The translations under genes and the position numbers were made by a program. Below, piece by piece: positions 8,908 to 17,020 of a DNA stretch of 64,000 bases (positions are counted from its first letter, which is position 1; every line of letters begins with the position of its first letter). The notes beneath the pieces were generated by a model that worked only from the letters and a program-made list of their open reading frames with translations, ran no database searches and was not told the DNA's origin. This stretch comes from Shewanella aquimarina (lineage in GTDB: Bacteria > Pseudomonadota > Gammaproteobacteria > Enterobacterales > Shewanellaceae), in contig NZ_JAKIKY010000002.1 of NCBI RefSeq assembly GCF_023349185.1, forward strand, positions 310,001 through 374,000, read 5' to 3'.

Positions 8908-9207
8908 TTGAGCGCCGAGTTATCTAAGCAGAAAATCGCCTTCCTGAGAAAGCTCTACCTGGCCCATATGATCGACGGTGAGCAACACAACTTACTGTCG
9001 TTGAACAAGGCCACCTCTATGCCACGCCGCACCCTGCAAGATGCGATTGCCGCCATGGGGGATATCGGCATTACCTGCACTTTCGTGCAGGACGGCGAGC
9101 GCCATAATGCCGGTTACTATCGCCTCAATGACTGGGGGCCTATCGATAAGGCCTGGGTAGCGAGCCATATCGAGACCATCGCCCAGTCGTTAACGCCTAG
9201 CCGATAG
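8908..9207 (+). CDS. Small winged helix-turn-helix protein (HTH_43-like)
   Basis: A 99-residue protein with a TTG start: the ATG five bases earlier hits a stop after two codons, and AGAGAAGAGAGG lies just upstream as ribosome-binding site. KIAFLRKLYLAHMIDG...LLSLNKATSMPRRTLQDAIAAMGDIGI has the layout of a winged helix, and CTFVQDGERHNAGYYRLNDWGPID forms the wing and tail. It resembles small single-domain regulators common in Shewanella and Vibrio (Pfam HTH_43 from memory). Target genes are unknown. It stands alone between divergent and convergent neighbours. Confidence 0.75.
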   Translation: MSAELSKQKIAFLRKLYLAHMIDGEQHNLLSLNKATSMPRRTLQDAIAAMGDIGITCTFVQDGERHNAGYYRLNDWGPIDKAWVASHIETIAQSLTPSR

Positions 9208-9235
9208 TTTTGCGGATAGTGCGAATCTGAGAGGC

Positions 9236-9559
9236 TTAGTGATTTAGCAGGTAGAAGCCAATAAAGCCTAACCAGCTGAGGGCCAGTAGCAGCCAGGGCA
9301 GCTTGCGGCTGGTCGGCGTCTCTTGGCGCGGCTCACTCAGTTGTTCGACGGGCTGACGCTGCTTTTCCTTCAAGACTTGTTTGCGCTGCTTATCCCTGTC
9401 TCTGGCCTTACTTTTCTGGCGCTTCTTATATTCGGCGATCCCTTTCTCTATTCCCTGGGCGATAAGCTTGGTCTGTTCCTTGGTTTGTCCGGGTTTCTGG
9501 GTGGCCTTGGCAATTTTCATCGCCTCATCCTTGGTTTCGTTGGAGATCTGCTGCGCCAT
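9236..9559 (-). CDS. DUF2956 family small membrane-anchored protein
   Basis: A 107-residue, highly charged protein. QISNETKDEAMKIAKATQKPGQTKEQTKLIAQGIEKGIAEYKKRQKSKARDRDKQRKQ is the conserved part of DUF2956, with a long basic helix, and the C-terminus LPWLLLALSWLGFIGFYLLNH is a single tail anchor. A cytoplasmic domain facing in from the inner membrane is likely. Function is unknown. Confidence 0.85.
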   Translation of the reverse strand: MAQQISNETKDEAMKIAKATQKPGQTKEQTKLIAQGIEKGIAEYKKRQKSKARDRDKQRKQVLKEKQRQPVEQLSEPRQETPTSRKLPWLLLALSWLGFIGFYLLNH

Positions 9560-9746
9560 AAGGTCATTAAGCTGATGAATGATGGCCTCACTATAACATG
9601 AGTCGGGCGCCAGGGTTACGGACCTTGTTTGCTGGTATGGCCTTCGCCCCTATACCATAGTATGAGTATGATTTAGTTAAGTTATCGCTTAACCTGTCTG
9701 TGGCAAATTCAATCAATAATAATACCCTGCTATCAAGGACAAGATC

Positions 9747-11057
9747 ATGCTCAATAAGGCCGCAAAACCTCTGGTCAAGTTGGTCGACCGCTATCTGCCC
9801 GACCCCTATATTTTCGTGTTACTCCTCACCCTGCTGGTATTCATTGCCGCAATGCTGGTGGAGCAGCAGAGCCCCTTGCAACTGGTTACCTACTGGGGCC
9901 AGGGATTCTGGGCCCTGCTGAGTTTCTCCATGCAGATGCTGCTGGTGCTTGTGGCCGGTTATATGCTGGCCAGCTCGCCGCCCATTAAACGCCTGTTAGA
10001 TGGCATCGCCGCCCTGGCCAAGAGTGCGCCCCAGGCGATCATCCTGGTGACGTTAGTGTCGCTGCTGGCCAGCTGGATCAACTGGGGCTTCGGCCTGGTG
10101 GTGGGGGCTCTGTTTGCCAAGGCGCTGGCGCGTCAGGTGAAGGTGGATTATCGCCTCTTGGTGGCCAGTGCCTATTCGGGCTTCGTGGTCTGGCACGGCG
10201 GCCTGGCGGGTTCGATTCCCCTGACCATAGCCACCAAGGGGCATTTTGCCGAAGATAAGATAGGCATTATCCCTACGGACACGACTATCTTCGCCGGATT
10301 TAACCTGGCGCTGGTAGCGATCCTCTTCGTGCTCATCCCCTTGGTTAACCGCTTCATGCTGCCGAGCCAGGAGGAGAGTATCTATGTCGATAAGGAAAAG
10401 TTAGCTGAGCCCGAGGTCAAGACAGAGGCAGTTACCCGCCCGGCGGATTACCTGGAAAACAGCCGGCTGCTGGCCTGGGCCGTGGGTGGTGCAGGCCTGG
10501 TATATCTGGGGCAATACTTCTTCGCCTCAGGGGGCAAGCTCAACCTGAATATCGTTAACTACCTGTTTCTGTTTCTCGCCATCATATTGCATCAGACGCC
10601 GCGCAGCCTGCTGATCAGCCTGAATGAGGCGATTAAGGGCGGTGCCGGCATAGTGATCCAGTTCCCCTTCTATGCGGGGATCATGGCGCTCATGGTGCAG
10701 TCTGGCCTGGCACAGAGCATCTCCTCAGGCTTCGTGGCCATCGCCAGCGCCGAGACCCTGCCGTTCTGGAGCTTTATCAGCGCCGGTATCGTTAATATCT
10801 TCGTGCCCTCGGGTGGCGGCCAGTGGGCGGTGCAGGCCCCCATCATGTTACCGGCGGCCGAGGCGCTGGGCGCAGATGTGGCGCGTATCGCCATGGCGGT
10901 GGCCTGGGGCGATGCCTGGACCAATCTCATCCAACCCTTCTGGGCCCTGCCCGTGCTGGCGATCGCCGGGCTTAAGGCGCGGGACATCATGGGCTTCTGC
11001 CTGATGCAGCTGATCATCACAGGCATAGTGATCAGCATAGGCCTGACCTGGTTCTAG
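9747..11057 (+). CDS. atoE: Short-chain fatty acid transporter (AtoE family)
   Basis: A 436-residue membrane protein, near the 440 of Escherichia coli AtoE, with about 11-12 hydrophobic segments. FVDRYLPDPYIF-like LVDRYLPDPYIFVLLLTLLVF at the start, NWGFGLVVGALFAKALARQ, FVVWHGGLAGSIPLTIAT and IVNIFVPSGGGQWAVQAPIMLPAA with AWGDAWTNLIQPFWALP are the family's conserved blocks. It is expected to carry short-chain fatty acids such as acetoacetate or butyrate over the inner membrane. It is monocistronic here and ends in a terminator. No ato genes are adjacent. Confidence 0.88.
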   Translation: MLNKAAKPLVKLVDRYLPDPYIFVLLLTLLVFIAAMLVEQQSPLQLVTYWGQGFWALLSFSMQMLLVLVAGYMLASSPPIKRLLDGIAALAKSAPQAIILVTLVSLLASWINWGFGLVVGALFAKALARQVKVDYRLLVASAYSGFVVWHGGLAGSIPLTIATKGHFAEDKIGIIPTDTTIFAGFNLALVAILFVLIPLVNRFMLPSQEESIYVDKEKLAEPEVKTEAVTRPADYLENSRLLAWAVGGAGLVYLGQYFFASGGKLNLNIVNYLFLFLAIILHQTPRSLLISLNEAIKGGAGIVIQFPFYAGIMALMVQSGLAQSISSGFVAIASAETLPFWSFISAGIVNIFVPSGGGQWAVQAPIMLPAAEALGADVARIAMAVAWGDAWTNLIQPFWALPVLAIAGLKARDIMGFCLMQLIITGIVISIGLTWF

Positions 11058-11090
11058 TCAGCGCTCTGTTGAACCTGAATGAGGTGACAA

Positions 11091-11121
11091 ACAAAACCCG
11101 CTTTTCCCGGCGGGTTTTGTT
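11091..11121 (+). terminator. Terminator after AtoE-type gene
   Basis: ACAAAACCCGC pairs with GCGGGTTTTGT around TTTTCCCG, followed by TTATT. It separates the carrier from the ABC exporter gene. Confidence 0.8.
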
Positions 11122-11166
11122 ATTCTGTCAGCCAAGTGTCGCGCGCTGACTAAAAGGAATGCCAGC

Positions 11167-12996
11167 TTGTCTCAATCTCTCTCTTCCGCCGTACCTCAGG
11201 ACAGGAAACCCAGTCCTAAGCGGTCGGTTTTGCCCTGGAACGGCAGTTTCCTGCGCCCCTATCGTGGCAAGGTGATCGCCGCCATAGTGTTTCTGTTTAT
11301 CGGCTCCCTCGCCTGGCTGTCGCTGGGCCAGGGGGTACGCCTCATGGTGGATGAAGGTTTCCTTAGGGAAAATAGCGAGCGCCTTAACGAGATCATCTTG
11401 CTGGTGATAGGCATCACCGCCCTGAGCAGTTCGGCCATCTTCTGCCGCTTCTACCTGATGACCTGGCTGGGAGAGCGGGTAAGCGCCGATATCCGCCTCA
11501 AGGTGTATGACCATCTGCTCAAGCTGTCGCCCGGTTTCTACGCCAGGCTGCGCACCGGCGAGGTGATCTCCCGCTTCACCGCCGATGCCACCCTGTTGCA
11601 ATCTGTGGTGGGCTCCAGTCTCTCCATGGCGCTGCGCGCCAGCGTTACCGTAGTGGGCGGCCTGGTGATGATGGCGATCACCAGCCTTAAGCTGACCGCC
11701 CTGGTGCTGCTCGCTGTTCCCTTGGTGCTCGGGCCTATCTTCTTCTTTGGCCGCAAGGTGCGCGAGCTGTCTCGTAAAAGCCAAGACAGGGTCGGGGATC
11801 TGGGGGCCTATGTGGATGAGTCGCTGCATGAGATCCATACGGTGCAGGCCTATTGCCATGAAGACCGCGACAGACAGCTGTTCTTCGAGCGGGTCGAGGC
11901 TGTGATGGAGGCGGCCAGGGGACGCATCAAGTACCGCGCCATACTCATTTCTCTGGTGATGTTTCTCAGTATCTTGGCCATCGCCCTGATCACTTGGGTG
12001 GGCGCCAAGGATGTGATGAGTGAGGCGATCAGCCCGGGCGAGCTCTCTGCCTTCATGTTCTATGCCGTGATGGTGGCGGGCGCCGTGGCGACCATCAGCG
12101 AGGTGATCGGCGAGATCCAGCGCGCCGCCGGTGCGACGGAGCGGCTTATCGAGCTGGTGGAGACGCCTATCGATATTCCTGTTGCGCCAACTCCGCTAAG
12201 CCTGCCGAGCAAGGTGCGTGGCGAGCTGAGCCTCAAGCAGGTACGTTTCAGTTATCCTGTTCAGGCCAGTGCCGATAGTGCTGAGGGGATGGAGGCGCAG
12301 GCTGGCGTCGAGGTGATCCGTGGCCTGAGCCTGAATATCGCACCCGGTGAGCGGGTGGCCCTGGTGGGGGCGAGCGGGGCGGGCAAGAGTACCCTGTTCG
12401 AGCTATTGCAGCGCTTCTATGTGCTGGACAGCGGGGTGATCGCCCTGGATGGTATCGACATCGCCAGTCTGAGTCCGCAGCTGCTACGTCAGCAATATGC
12501 ACTGGTGCCCCAGGAGTCGGTGATCTTTGCCACCAGCGTGCTGGAGAATGTGCGTTACGGTCGCCCCAATGCCAGCCTGGAGGAGGTGCAGGCGGCCTGT
12601 GTAGCCGCCCGCGCCGACGAGTTTATTGCTGATTTTAGCGAGGGCTATCAGACCTATCTGGGTGAGCGCGGTGTGCGCCTGTCGGGCGGACAGAAGCAGC
12701 GTATCGCCATCGCCCGGGCGATACTGGCGGACAGGCCGGTATTGCTGCTGGATGAGGCCACCAGTGCCCTGGATGCGGTCAGTGAGCAGAAGGTGAAGCA
12801 GGCGCTGGATGTGCTGATGCAGGGGCGCACCACACTGATCATCGCCCATCGCCTAGCGACGGTGCTCAACGCCGACCGTATACTGGTGATGGATAAGGGG
12901 GAGCTGATCGCCAGCGGTACCCATGGTGAGTTGATGCAGAGCAACAGCCTCTACCGCGAGTTCGCCAGCTTGCAGCTGCTTACCGAAGAGGCCTAA
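11167..12996 (+). CDS. ABC exporter half-transporter (MsbA/MdlB-like)
   Basis: A 609-residue fused permease-ATPase. Six membrane segments occupy residues about 35-310. The nucleotide-binding domain has Walker A GASGAGKST (about residue 400), Q-loop LVPQESVIF, signature LSGGQKQR (about 503), Walker B VLLLDEATSALD (about 525) and switch His in IIAHRLAT. The start is TTG: an overlapping ATG eight bases upstream is out of frame, and AAAGGA precedes it. A short linker QASADSAEGMEAQAG interrupts the beginning of the ATPase domain. It should act as a homodimer exporting lipids, peptides or drugs; the substrate is unknown. Confidence 0.9.
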   Translation: MSQSLSSAVPQDRKPSPKRSVLPWNGSFLRPYRGKVIAAIVFLFIGSLAWLSLGQGVRLMVDEGFLRENSERLNEIILLVIGITALSSSAIFCRFYLMTWLGERVSADIRLKVYDHLLKLSPGFYARLRTGEVISRFTADATLLQSVVGSSLSMALRASVTVVGGLVMMAITSLKLTALVLLAVPLVLGPIFFFGRKVRELSRKSQDRVGDLGAYVDESLHEIHTVQAYCHEDRDRQLFFERVEAVMEAARGRIKYRAILISLVMFLSILAIALITWVGAKDVMSEAISPGELSAFMFYAVMVAGAVATISEVIGEIQRAAGATERLIELVETPIDIPVAPTPLSLPSKVRGELSLKQVRFSYPVQASADSAEGMEAQAGVEVIRGLSLNIAPGERVALVGASGAGKSTLFELLQRFYVLDSGVIALDGIDIASLSPQLLRQQYALVPQESVIFATSVLENVRYGRPNASLEEVQAACVAARADEFIADFSEGYQTYLGERGVRLSGGQKQRIAIARAILADRPVLLLDEATSALDAVSEQKVKQALDVLMQGRTTLIIAHRLATVLNADRILVMDKGELIASGTHGELMQSNSLYREFASLQLLTEEA

Positions 12997-13064
12997 AGGA
13001 TAGGAGAGTGAGATAAGGGCAGACAGGTTATATCTGCTCTTATCTGTTTCTATATTTAGCTAGA

Positions 13065-14045
13065 CTAGCCTCTATGGCCGCCGTGGCCACCACGGCACTG
13101 ATGGCGGGTTTCTCTGCCGCCATCTTCGACACCGATCTCACCGCCATCTTCAAACAGCTTAAATTCGCCTTGAGTCATATCGTTTTGGGTCGGGTCATCA
13201 AGGTGCCCGAGGCAGGTGTAGCCCACCCGATAGTTGCCGGCGGGCAGATAGCCCATGGCAAAGAACCAGTTGCCATTGTTGTCTTGGCGTATGGGGGAGA
13301 TGGCCACCGGCGAGAAGAGGCCGTCGTCGCGGCTCTGGGCTATGTCACCCATCTGCGCCAGGCCGGTCACCTCGCTCGGGTAGAGATAGGCCATGTGATA
13401 GAACTGGCCGCCCTCGGGGGCGCTCGCTGCGTATTGAGTCTCACAATCGGCGATCCATTGAGGATCCATCTCGCCGAAGATGTGTCCCATGGTGTCGTCG
13501 TCGATGGAGTAGATACCGTGATGGTTGAGTTGATATTGGCCATCGGAAAGGTGCATTGACTGGTAGAGGTCGATCTCCATGGTCAGGTTGAGGTGCTGAT
13601 GTTCGCCCAGGGTGAAGTTTGCCATGGGGAGGCGACCATCTTCTATCATCAGCGGGTGCTGGCCCTGGCCGTTTTCGATGAGGCAACCCTGGGCCTGATC
13701 GCCATTAACCAGGGTGAAGTGTACGTCGTGATATTGGCCCGCGGGGAGTTCTAGGCCGTCGATCACTCTGTGGCTGTCCATGCCTTGGAAGTCCAGCAGG
13801 TTAAACCTGTGCTGGGCCATATCCTGAGTGTGCCGCTGGCCGTGAGCATCTGTCATCACCAGTTTATCGAGCACCAGCTCGACCCGGCTGACCTGACTCA
13901 TGGGTGAATCGGACAGGGCGATACTTACTGTACCTGTGGCGAGTGGCTCTGGTGGACTGGTGTCATCGGAGCCGCCGCAGCCGCTGAGCATAAGGCCAAC
14001 GAGGGTGAAGGGTAAAAAAGCTAGGGGTAGAGTTAAGGGTCGCAT
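13065..14045 (-). CDS. DUF4382 domain lipoprotein
   Basis: From the ATG at 14045 (AAAAGG about 11 bp upstream) the protein has 326 residues and begins MRPLTLPLAFLPFTLVGLMLSGCGG, a lipoprotein signal with lipobox LSGC. In-frame upstream Met codons at 14090 and 14108 would only add a basic tail. GTVSIALSDSPMSQVSRVELVLDKLVM and the following ...NLLDFQGM...LPAGQYHDVHFTLV are the DUF4382 pattern, a beta-sandwich. A second part contains prealbumin-like VSPIRQDNNGNWFFAMGYLPAGNYRVGYTC, suggesting a carboxypeptidase-regulatory-like fold. The C-terminus is His/Gly-rich (RHQCRGGHGGHRG), possibly metal binding. Function unknown. Confidence 0.85.
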   Translation of the reverse strand: MRPLTLPLAFLPFTLVGLMLSGCGGSDDTSPPEPLATGTVSIALSDSPMSQVSRVELVLDKLVMTDAHGQRHTQDMAQHRFNLLDFQGMDSHRVIDGLELPAGQYHDVHFTLVNGDQAQGCLIENGQGQHPLMIEDGRLPMANFTLGEHQHLNLTMEIDLYQSMHLSDGQYQLNHHGIYSIDDDTMGHIFGEMDPQWIADCETQYAASAPEGGQFYHMAYLYPSEVTGLAQMGDIAQSRDDGLFSPVAISPIRQDNNGNWFFAMGYLPAGNYRVGYTCLGHLDDPTQNDMTQGEFKLFEDGGEIGVEDGGRETRHQCRGGHGGHRG

Positions 14046-14223
14046 CTTGATTAAACCTTTTAATGAGTTTTTTCTAATGGTTTTATTCATTCTAAGGAGT
14101 ACTTGCACAAAATGTAGGGAATTGTTGGTTAAAATTTGTACTTTGTGAGAGGGCTAACGCTTAGGACGCTCAGCCCTTGATGGTCAAAATAAAGTGCGAT
14201 AGGGAGACGGGCTTTATCATTGG

Positions 14224-14266
14224 AGAGCATTATCACAGGAGAGCTTTATTACAGGAGAGCGTTAGT
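14224..14266. repeat. 16-bp tandem repeat upstream of lipocalin gene
   Basis: GGAGAGCATTATCACA, GGAGAGCTTTATTACA and a partial third GGAGAGCGTTA follow each other directly. A 17-bp repeat of another sequence lies on the other side of the same gene. Confidence 0.65.
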
Positions 14267-14348
14267 GCTTGTGAACCTAAGGCCATCCCCCTGCGTATTG
14301 GTTTGACGAATTGTTTTTCCAATACACCTAAATGAGTGGAGTATCGCG

Positions 14349-14861
14349 ATGAGATGGCCAGTTACCTTTTCTCTTGTTTGTCTGTTAACCCTGCTAACGG
14401 CCTGCACCAGCGCGCCCAAGGGGATAGCGCCGGTGGAGGGATTCGAACTCTCCAGATACCTGGGCACCTGGCATGAAGTCGCCCGTCTGGATCATGGCTT
14501 CGAGCGCGGCCTGAGCCAGGTGACCGCCGAGTATCAACTGCGGGGCGATGGCGGCGTGAGCGTGGTCAATCGCGGCTTCGATGCGCAATCACAAAGCTGG
14601 AAAACCGCCGAGGGTAAGGCCTACTTTGTTGAGTCACCCGATATTGGCCACCTCAAGGTCTCCTTCTTCGGTCCCTTCTATGGTGCCTATGTGATCTACC
14701 GTCTGGATGCGGATTATCAGTACGCCTTCATCACCAGCTATAACCGTGACTATCTCTGGCTGCTGGCGCGCACGCCCAAGGTGGATGAGTCGGTAAGACA
14801 AGCCTTTGTCACCCAGGCCGAGAAGCTGGGGTTCGATACCCAGGCGATCATTTGGCAGTAA
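14349..14861 (+). CDS. blc: Outer-membrane lipocalin (Blc-like lipoprotein)
   Basis: A 170-residue protein with lipoprotein signal ending LLTACTS. GFELSRYLGTWHEVARLDHGFERGLSQVTAEY contains the lipocalin GxW motif (residues about 40-42), and YVIYRLDADYQYAFITSYNRDYLWLLARTP matches the second and third conserved regions of Blc. These proteins bind fatty acids or lysophospholipids at the outer membrane and are often stress induced. The length matches Blc (177). It is monocistronic, with short tandem repeats on both sides and a terminator beyond. Confidence 0.93.
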   Translation: MRWPVTFSLVCLLTLLTACTSAPKGIAPVEGFELSRYLGTWHEVARLDHGFERGLSQVTAEYQLRGDGGVSVVNRGFDAQSQSWKTAEGKAYFVESPDIGHLKVSFFGPFYGAYVIYRLDADYQYAFITSYNRDYLWLLARTPKVDESVRQAFVTQAEKLGFDTQAIIWQ

Positions 14862-14902
14862 TAGAAAGCAGGGAGCAATAGAAAGCTGGGAGTAATAGAT
14901 AG
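14862..14902. repeat. 17-bp tandem repeat downstream of lipocalin gene
   Basis: AATAGAAAGCAGGGAGC and AATAGAAAGCTGGGAGT are adjacent, followed by a partial AATAGATAGG. The repeat begins at the stop codon. Confidence 0.65.
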
Positions 14903-14946
14903 GGCTCTTTAATCAAGATTTAGGAATGGGAATGATGGGTTGAATA

Positions 14947-14976
14947 AAAAAGGGCGCCCGAGAAGGCGCCCTTTTT
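14947..14976. terminator. Bidirectional terminator between lipocalin and acyl-CoA ligase genes
   Basis: AAAAAGGGCGCC and GGCGCCCTTTTT enclose a six-base loop. The stem is GC-rich with T-tracts on both strands, suiting the two convergent genes. Confidence 0.88.
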
Positions 14977-15010
14977 AGGCCTTTCGGCTCAAAGCCGCAG
15001 CATTAGCAGA

Positions 15011-16606
15011 TTACTTTCTCAACTCACGACGCAGTATCTTACCCACGGTTGACTTGGGCAGTGCGGCCATGAACTCGATTATCTTGGGGAGCTTATAGGC
15101 GGCCAACTGCGCGCGGCAATGGTCGAGCAGGGCCTGCTTCATCTCCTCGTTTGCCAGCTCAGGTTCTCGCAGCACTATGGCGGCCTTGACAGCCTCGCCG
15201 CTGCGACTGTCCTCCACGCCGATCACGGCGCACTCCAGCACGCTCTCATGGGCGGCGAGCACATCTTCCACCTCGTTGGGATAGACGTTGAAGCCAGAGA
15301 CGATGATCATATCCTTCTTACGATCCACTATCTTGTGCATGCCATCTTCTGTGGCCAAGGCGATATCCCCCGTCTTAAAAAAGCCGTCCGGCGTCATCAC
15401 CTTGGCGGTCTCCTCAGGCTTTTGCCAGTAACCGCTCATCACCTGTGGTCCCTTGACTGCCAGTTCACCTATCTCACCCTGAGGCACCTCCTGGTCGTTG
15501 GCGTCGAGGATCTTCACCTGAGTATCTATTACGGGTCGCCCTATGGTGCCCAGACACTCGAGCCCTGGCGCGTTGAGGGAGACCACGGGCGAGGTTTCCG
15601 ACAAGCCATAGCCTTCGGAGATGGTGCAGCCCGTGGTGGACCGCCAGATGCTGGCGGCCGCCTGAGTGAGTGCCGTGCCGCCAGAGATGGTGATCTTAAG
15701 ATGACTAAAGTCCAGCGCCTGGAAGGCCTGCTGATGGCAGAGCCCGACAAACAGGGTGTTGAGGCCGGCAAACCCGGTGAAGGGATGTTGCGACATGGTC
15801 TGGATAAGGCCGCTTATATCTCTCGGGTTGGGAATGAGTACGCTGCAGCCGCCCTGTTCGAAGTAGACGAAGTTCACCATGAAGGCGTAGATATGGTAGA
15901 TGGGCAGGGGCGCGACGAAGATCTCCTCGCCCTCAACAAACTTGCTGGCCAGTCGCGACTGCACCTGTAGCATGTTGGCCAGCAGGTTAGTGTGGCTGAG
16001 CATGGCACCCTTGGAGAGACCCGTAGTGCCGCCCGTGTATTGCAGTGCCGCCAGGCTAGCCTGCTCGACCCGTACAGGGCGATATTCTGCCTCGGCGCCC
16101 AGGGCTAATACCTGGGTAAAGCCTATGTGTGCGAGGGTGCTATCGGCTTGAGGCTGGGGAGCGATCAGATCCAGCGGATGAGTGGCGATCACCGTCTCTA
16201 TCTGGGTCTCGGGGATCACGCCTTCCAGTGTGGGCAAAAGATCGCTCAGCACCACCAAGGCCTTGGCGCCCGAGTCTCGATATTGGTGAATCAGCTCTCT
16301 CTGGGTATACAAGGGGTTGGTGTTGACCAGCACCATACCGGCCCGTAGCGCGCCGTAGGCGGCGATGACAAACTGGGTGAGGTTGGGGAGCTGGATGGCG
16401 ACCTTATCGCCCACTTCAAGCTGAGTATGTTGTTGCAGGTAGGCGGCGAAGTTTCGGGAGTTGCGTTCTATGTCGGCAAAGCTGCTGGCCTTGCCCAGAC
16501 ACACATAGGCTGTCTTATCGCCATAGCGCTCGGCGGCGATTTCGATCAGATCGATCAATGAAGCATATTTCTCCAGGTCTACATGGACGTGAGAATCATA
16601 GGCCAT
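15011..16606 (-). CDS. Long-chain fatty-acid--CoA ligase (FadD-like AMP-binding enzyme)
   Basis: A 531-residue acyl-adenylate synthetase. The ATP/AMP motif YTGGTTGLSKGAML is at about residues 191-204, SEGYGLSETSPV is the adenine-binding motif, FFKTGDIA with DRKKDMIIVSGFNVYPNEVE is the hinge and FACS signature, and the catalytic Lys lies in LPKSTVGKILRREL at the C-terminus. It activates long-chain fatty acids for beta-oxidation. It is slightly shorter than Escherichia coli FadD (561) and may be a paralogue. Two AAAC-N4-GTTT palindromes lie 56-127 bp upstream, the pattern reported for the fatty-acid regulator PsrA, so induction by fatty acids is likely. Confidence 0.9.
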   Translation of the reverse strand: MAYDSHVHVDLEKYASLIDLIEIAAERYGDKTAYVCLGKASSFADIERNSRNFAAYLQQHTQLEVGDKVAIQLPNLTQFVIAAYGALRAGMVLVNTNPLYTQRELIHQYRDSGAKALVVLSDLLPTLEGVIPETQIETVIATHPLDLIAPQPQADSTLAHIGFTQVLALGAEAEYRPVRVEQASLAALQYTGGTTGLSKGAMLSHTNLLANMLQVQSRLASKFVEGEEIFVAPLPIYHIYAFMVNFVYFEQGGCSVLIPNPRDISGLIQTMSQHPFTGFAGLNTLFVGLCHQQAFQALDFSHLKITISGGTALTQAAASIWRSTTGCTISEGYGLSETSPVVSLNAPGLECLGTIGRPVIDTQVKILDANDQEVPQGEIGELAVKGPQVMSGYWQKPEETAKVMTPDGFFKTGDIALATEDGMHKIVDRKKDMIIVSGFNVYPNEVEDVLAAHESVLECAVIGVEDSRSGEAVKAAIVLREPELANEEMKQALLDHCRAQLAAYKLPKIIEFMAALPKSTVGKILRRELRK

Positions 16607-16661
16607 GGACGCGTCTCCTCTGGTTATTATTGTGGGTATGATTGGGCGTCAGCTAAAAATC

Positions 16662-16673
16662 AAACAGGTGTTT
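16662..16673. promoter_or_regulatory. PsrA-like box 1 upstream of acyl-CoA ligase
   Basis: AAACAGGTGTTT, flanked by C, fits AAAC-N4-GTTT described for PsrA operators in gammaproteobacteria. It is 56 bp upstream of the ligase start. Confidence 0.6.
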
Positions 16674-16721
16674 AGACTGTGCTAAAAATCACCTCAGGTC
16701 AACCACTGTCGGCAGGGAGTA

Positions 16722-16733
16722 AAACGGCTGTTT
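16722..16733. promoter_or_regulatory. PsrA-like box 2 upstream of acyl-CoA ligase
   Basis: AAACGGCTGTTT repeats the AAAC-N4-GTTT pattern exactly 60 bp from box 1, that is, close to whole helical turns apart. Confidence 0.55.
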
Positions 16734-16851
16734 AACTTCTATCTGTATGTTTAATATGATTATTTTTGAAGTGGTGAAACCTATCTGGTCTGACCTGATG
16801 TAGGCCTGGCGGTAAGCGGGAAGAGGCTTATCGCCTGGAAACCTAGGGCCT

Positions 16852-16921
16852 TTAAGCCTGATGACTTAAGCCTGATGACTTAGGCTTGATGATTTAGACC
16901 TGACGATTTAGACCTGAGCCT
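16852..16921. repeat. Five-copy 14-bp tandem repeat
   Basis: Units TTAAGCCTGATGAC (twice, identical), TTAGGCTTGATGAT, TTAGACCTGACGAT and TTAGACCTGAGCCT follow without gaps. Divergence increases along the array, as expected from stepwise slippage or duplication. It lies downstream of ccoG, in noncoding DNA. Confidence 0.85.
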
Positions 16922-17020
16922 TGAATCGGAAGAGCAAGGGGTGAGAATCGCCCACCTTGTAGCGGCGTTTGCCCCGGCGTTATGTTGCGCCGCCGGGGTT
17001 GGTTGTCTTAACCGAAGGGC

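Larger units (their letters stand above)
16607..17020. other. Intergenic gap with PsrA-like boxes and 14-bp tandem repeats
   Basis: Between the ligase start and the CcoG stop. The first part carries two fatty-acid regulator-like palindromes and presumably the ligase promoter. The middle has five 14-bp repeats. No coding ORF or RNA gene is apparent. GC-rich inverted sequence near 16967-17000 (CGCCGGGG and related) could act as a weak terminator for neither or both genes. Confidence 0.5.

Noticed and set aside
11128..11859. 243-residue minus-strand ORF at the start of the ABC exporter
   Set aside because: Low-complexity His/Gln/Gly-rich shadow of the transporter coding strand.
14440..14452. 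tRNA-like GATTCGAA in the lipocalin gene
   Set aside because: A chance match to a T-loop; no acceptor stem or anticodon arm around it.
15119..15970. 283-residue plus-strand ORF opposite the acyl-CoA ligase
   Set aside because: Antisense shadow; no ribosome-binding site or family resemblance.
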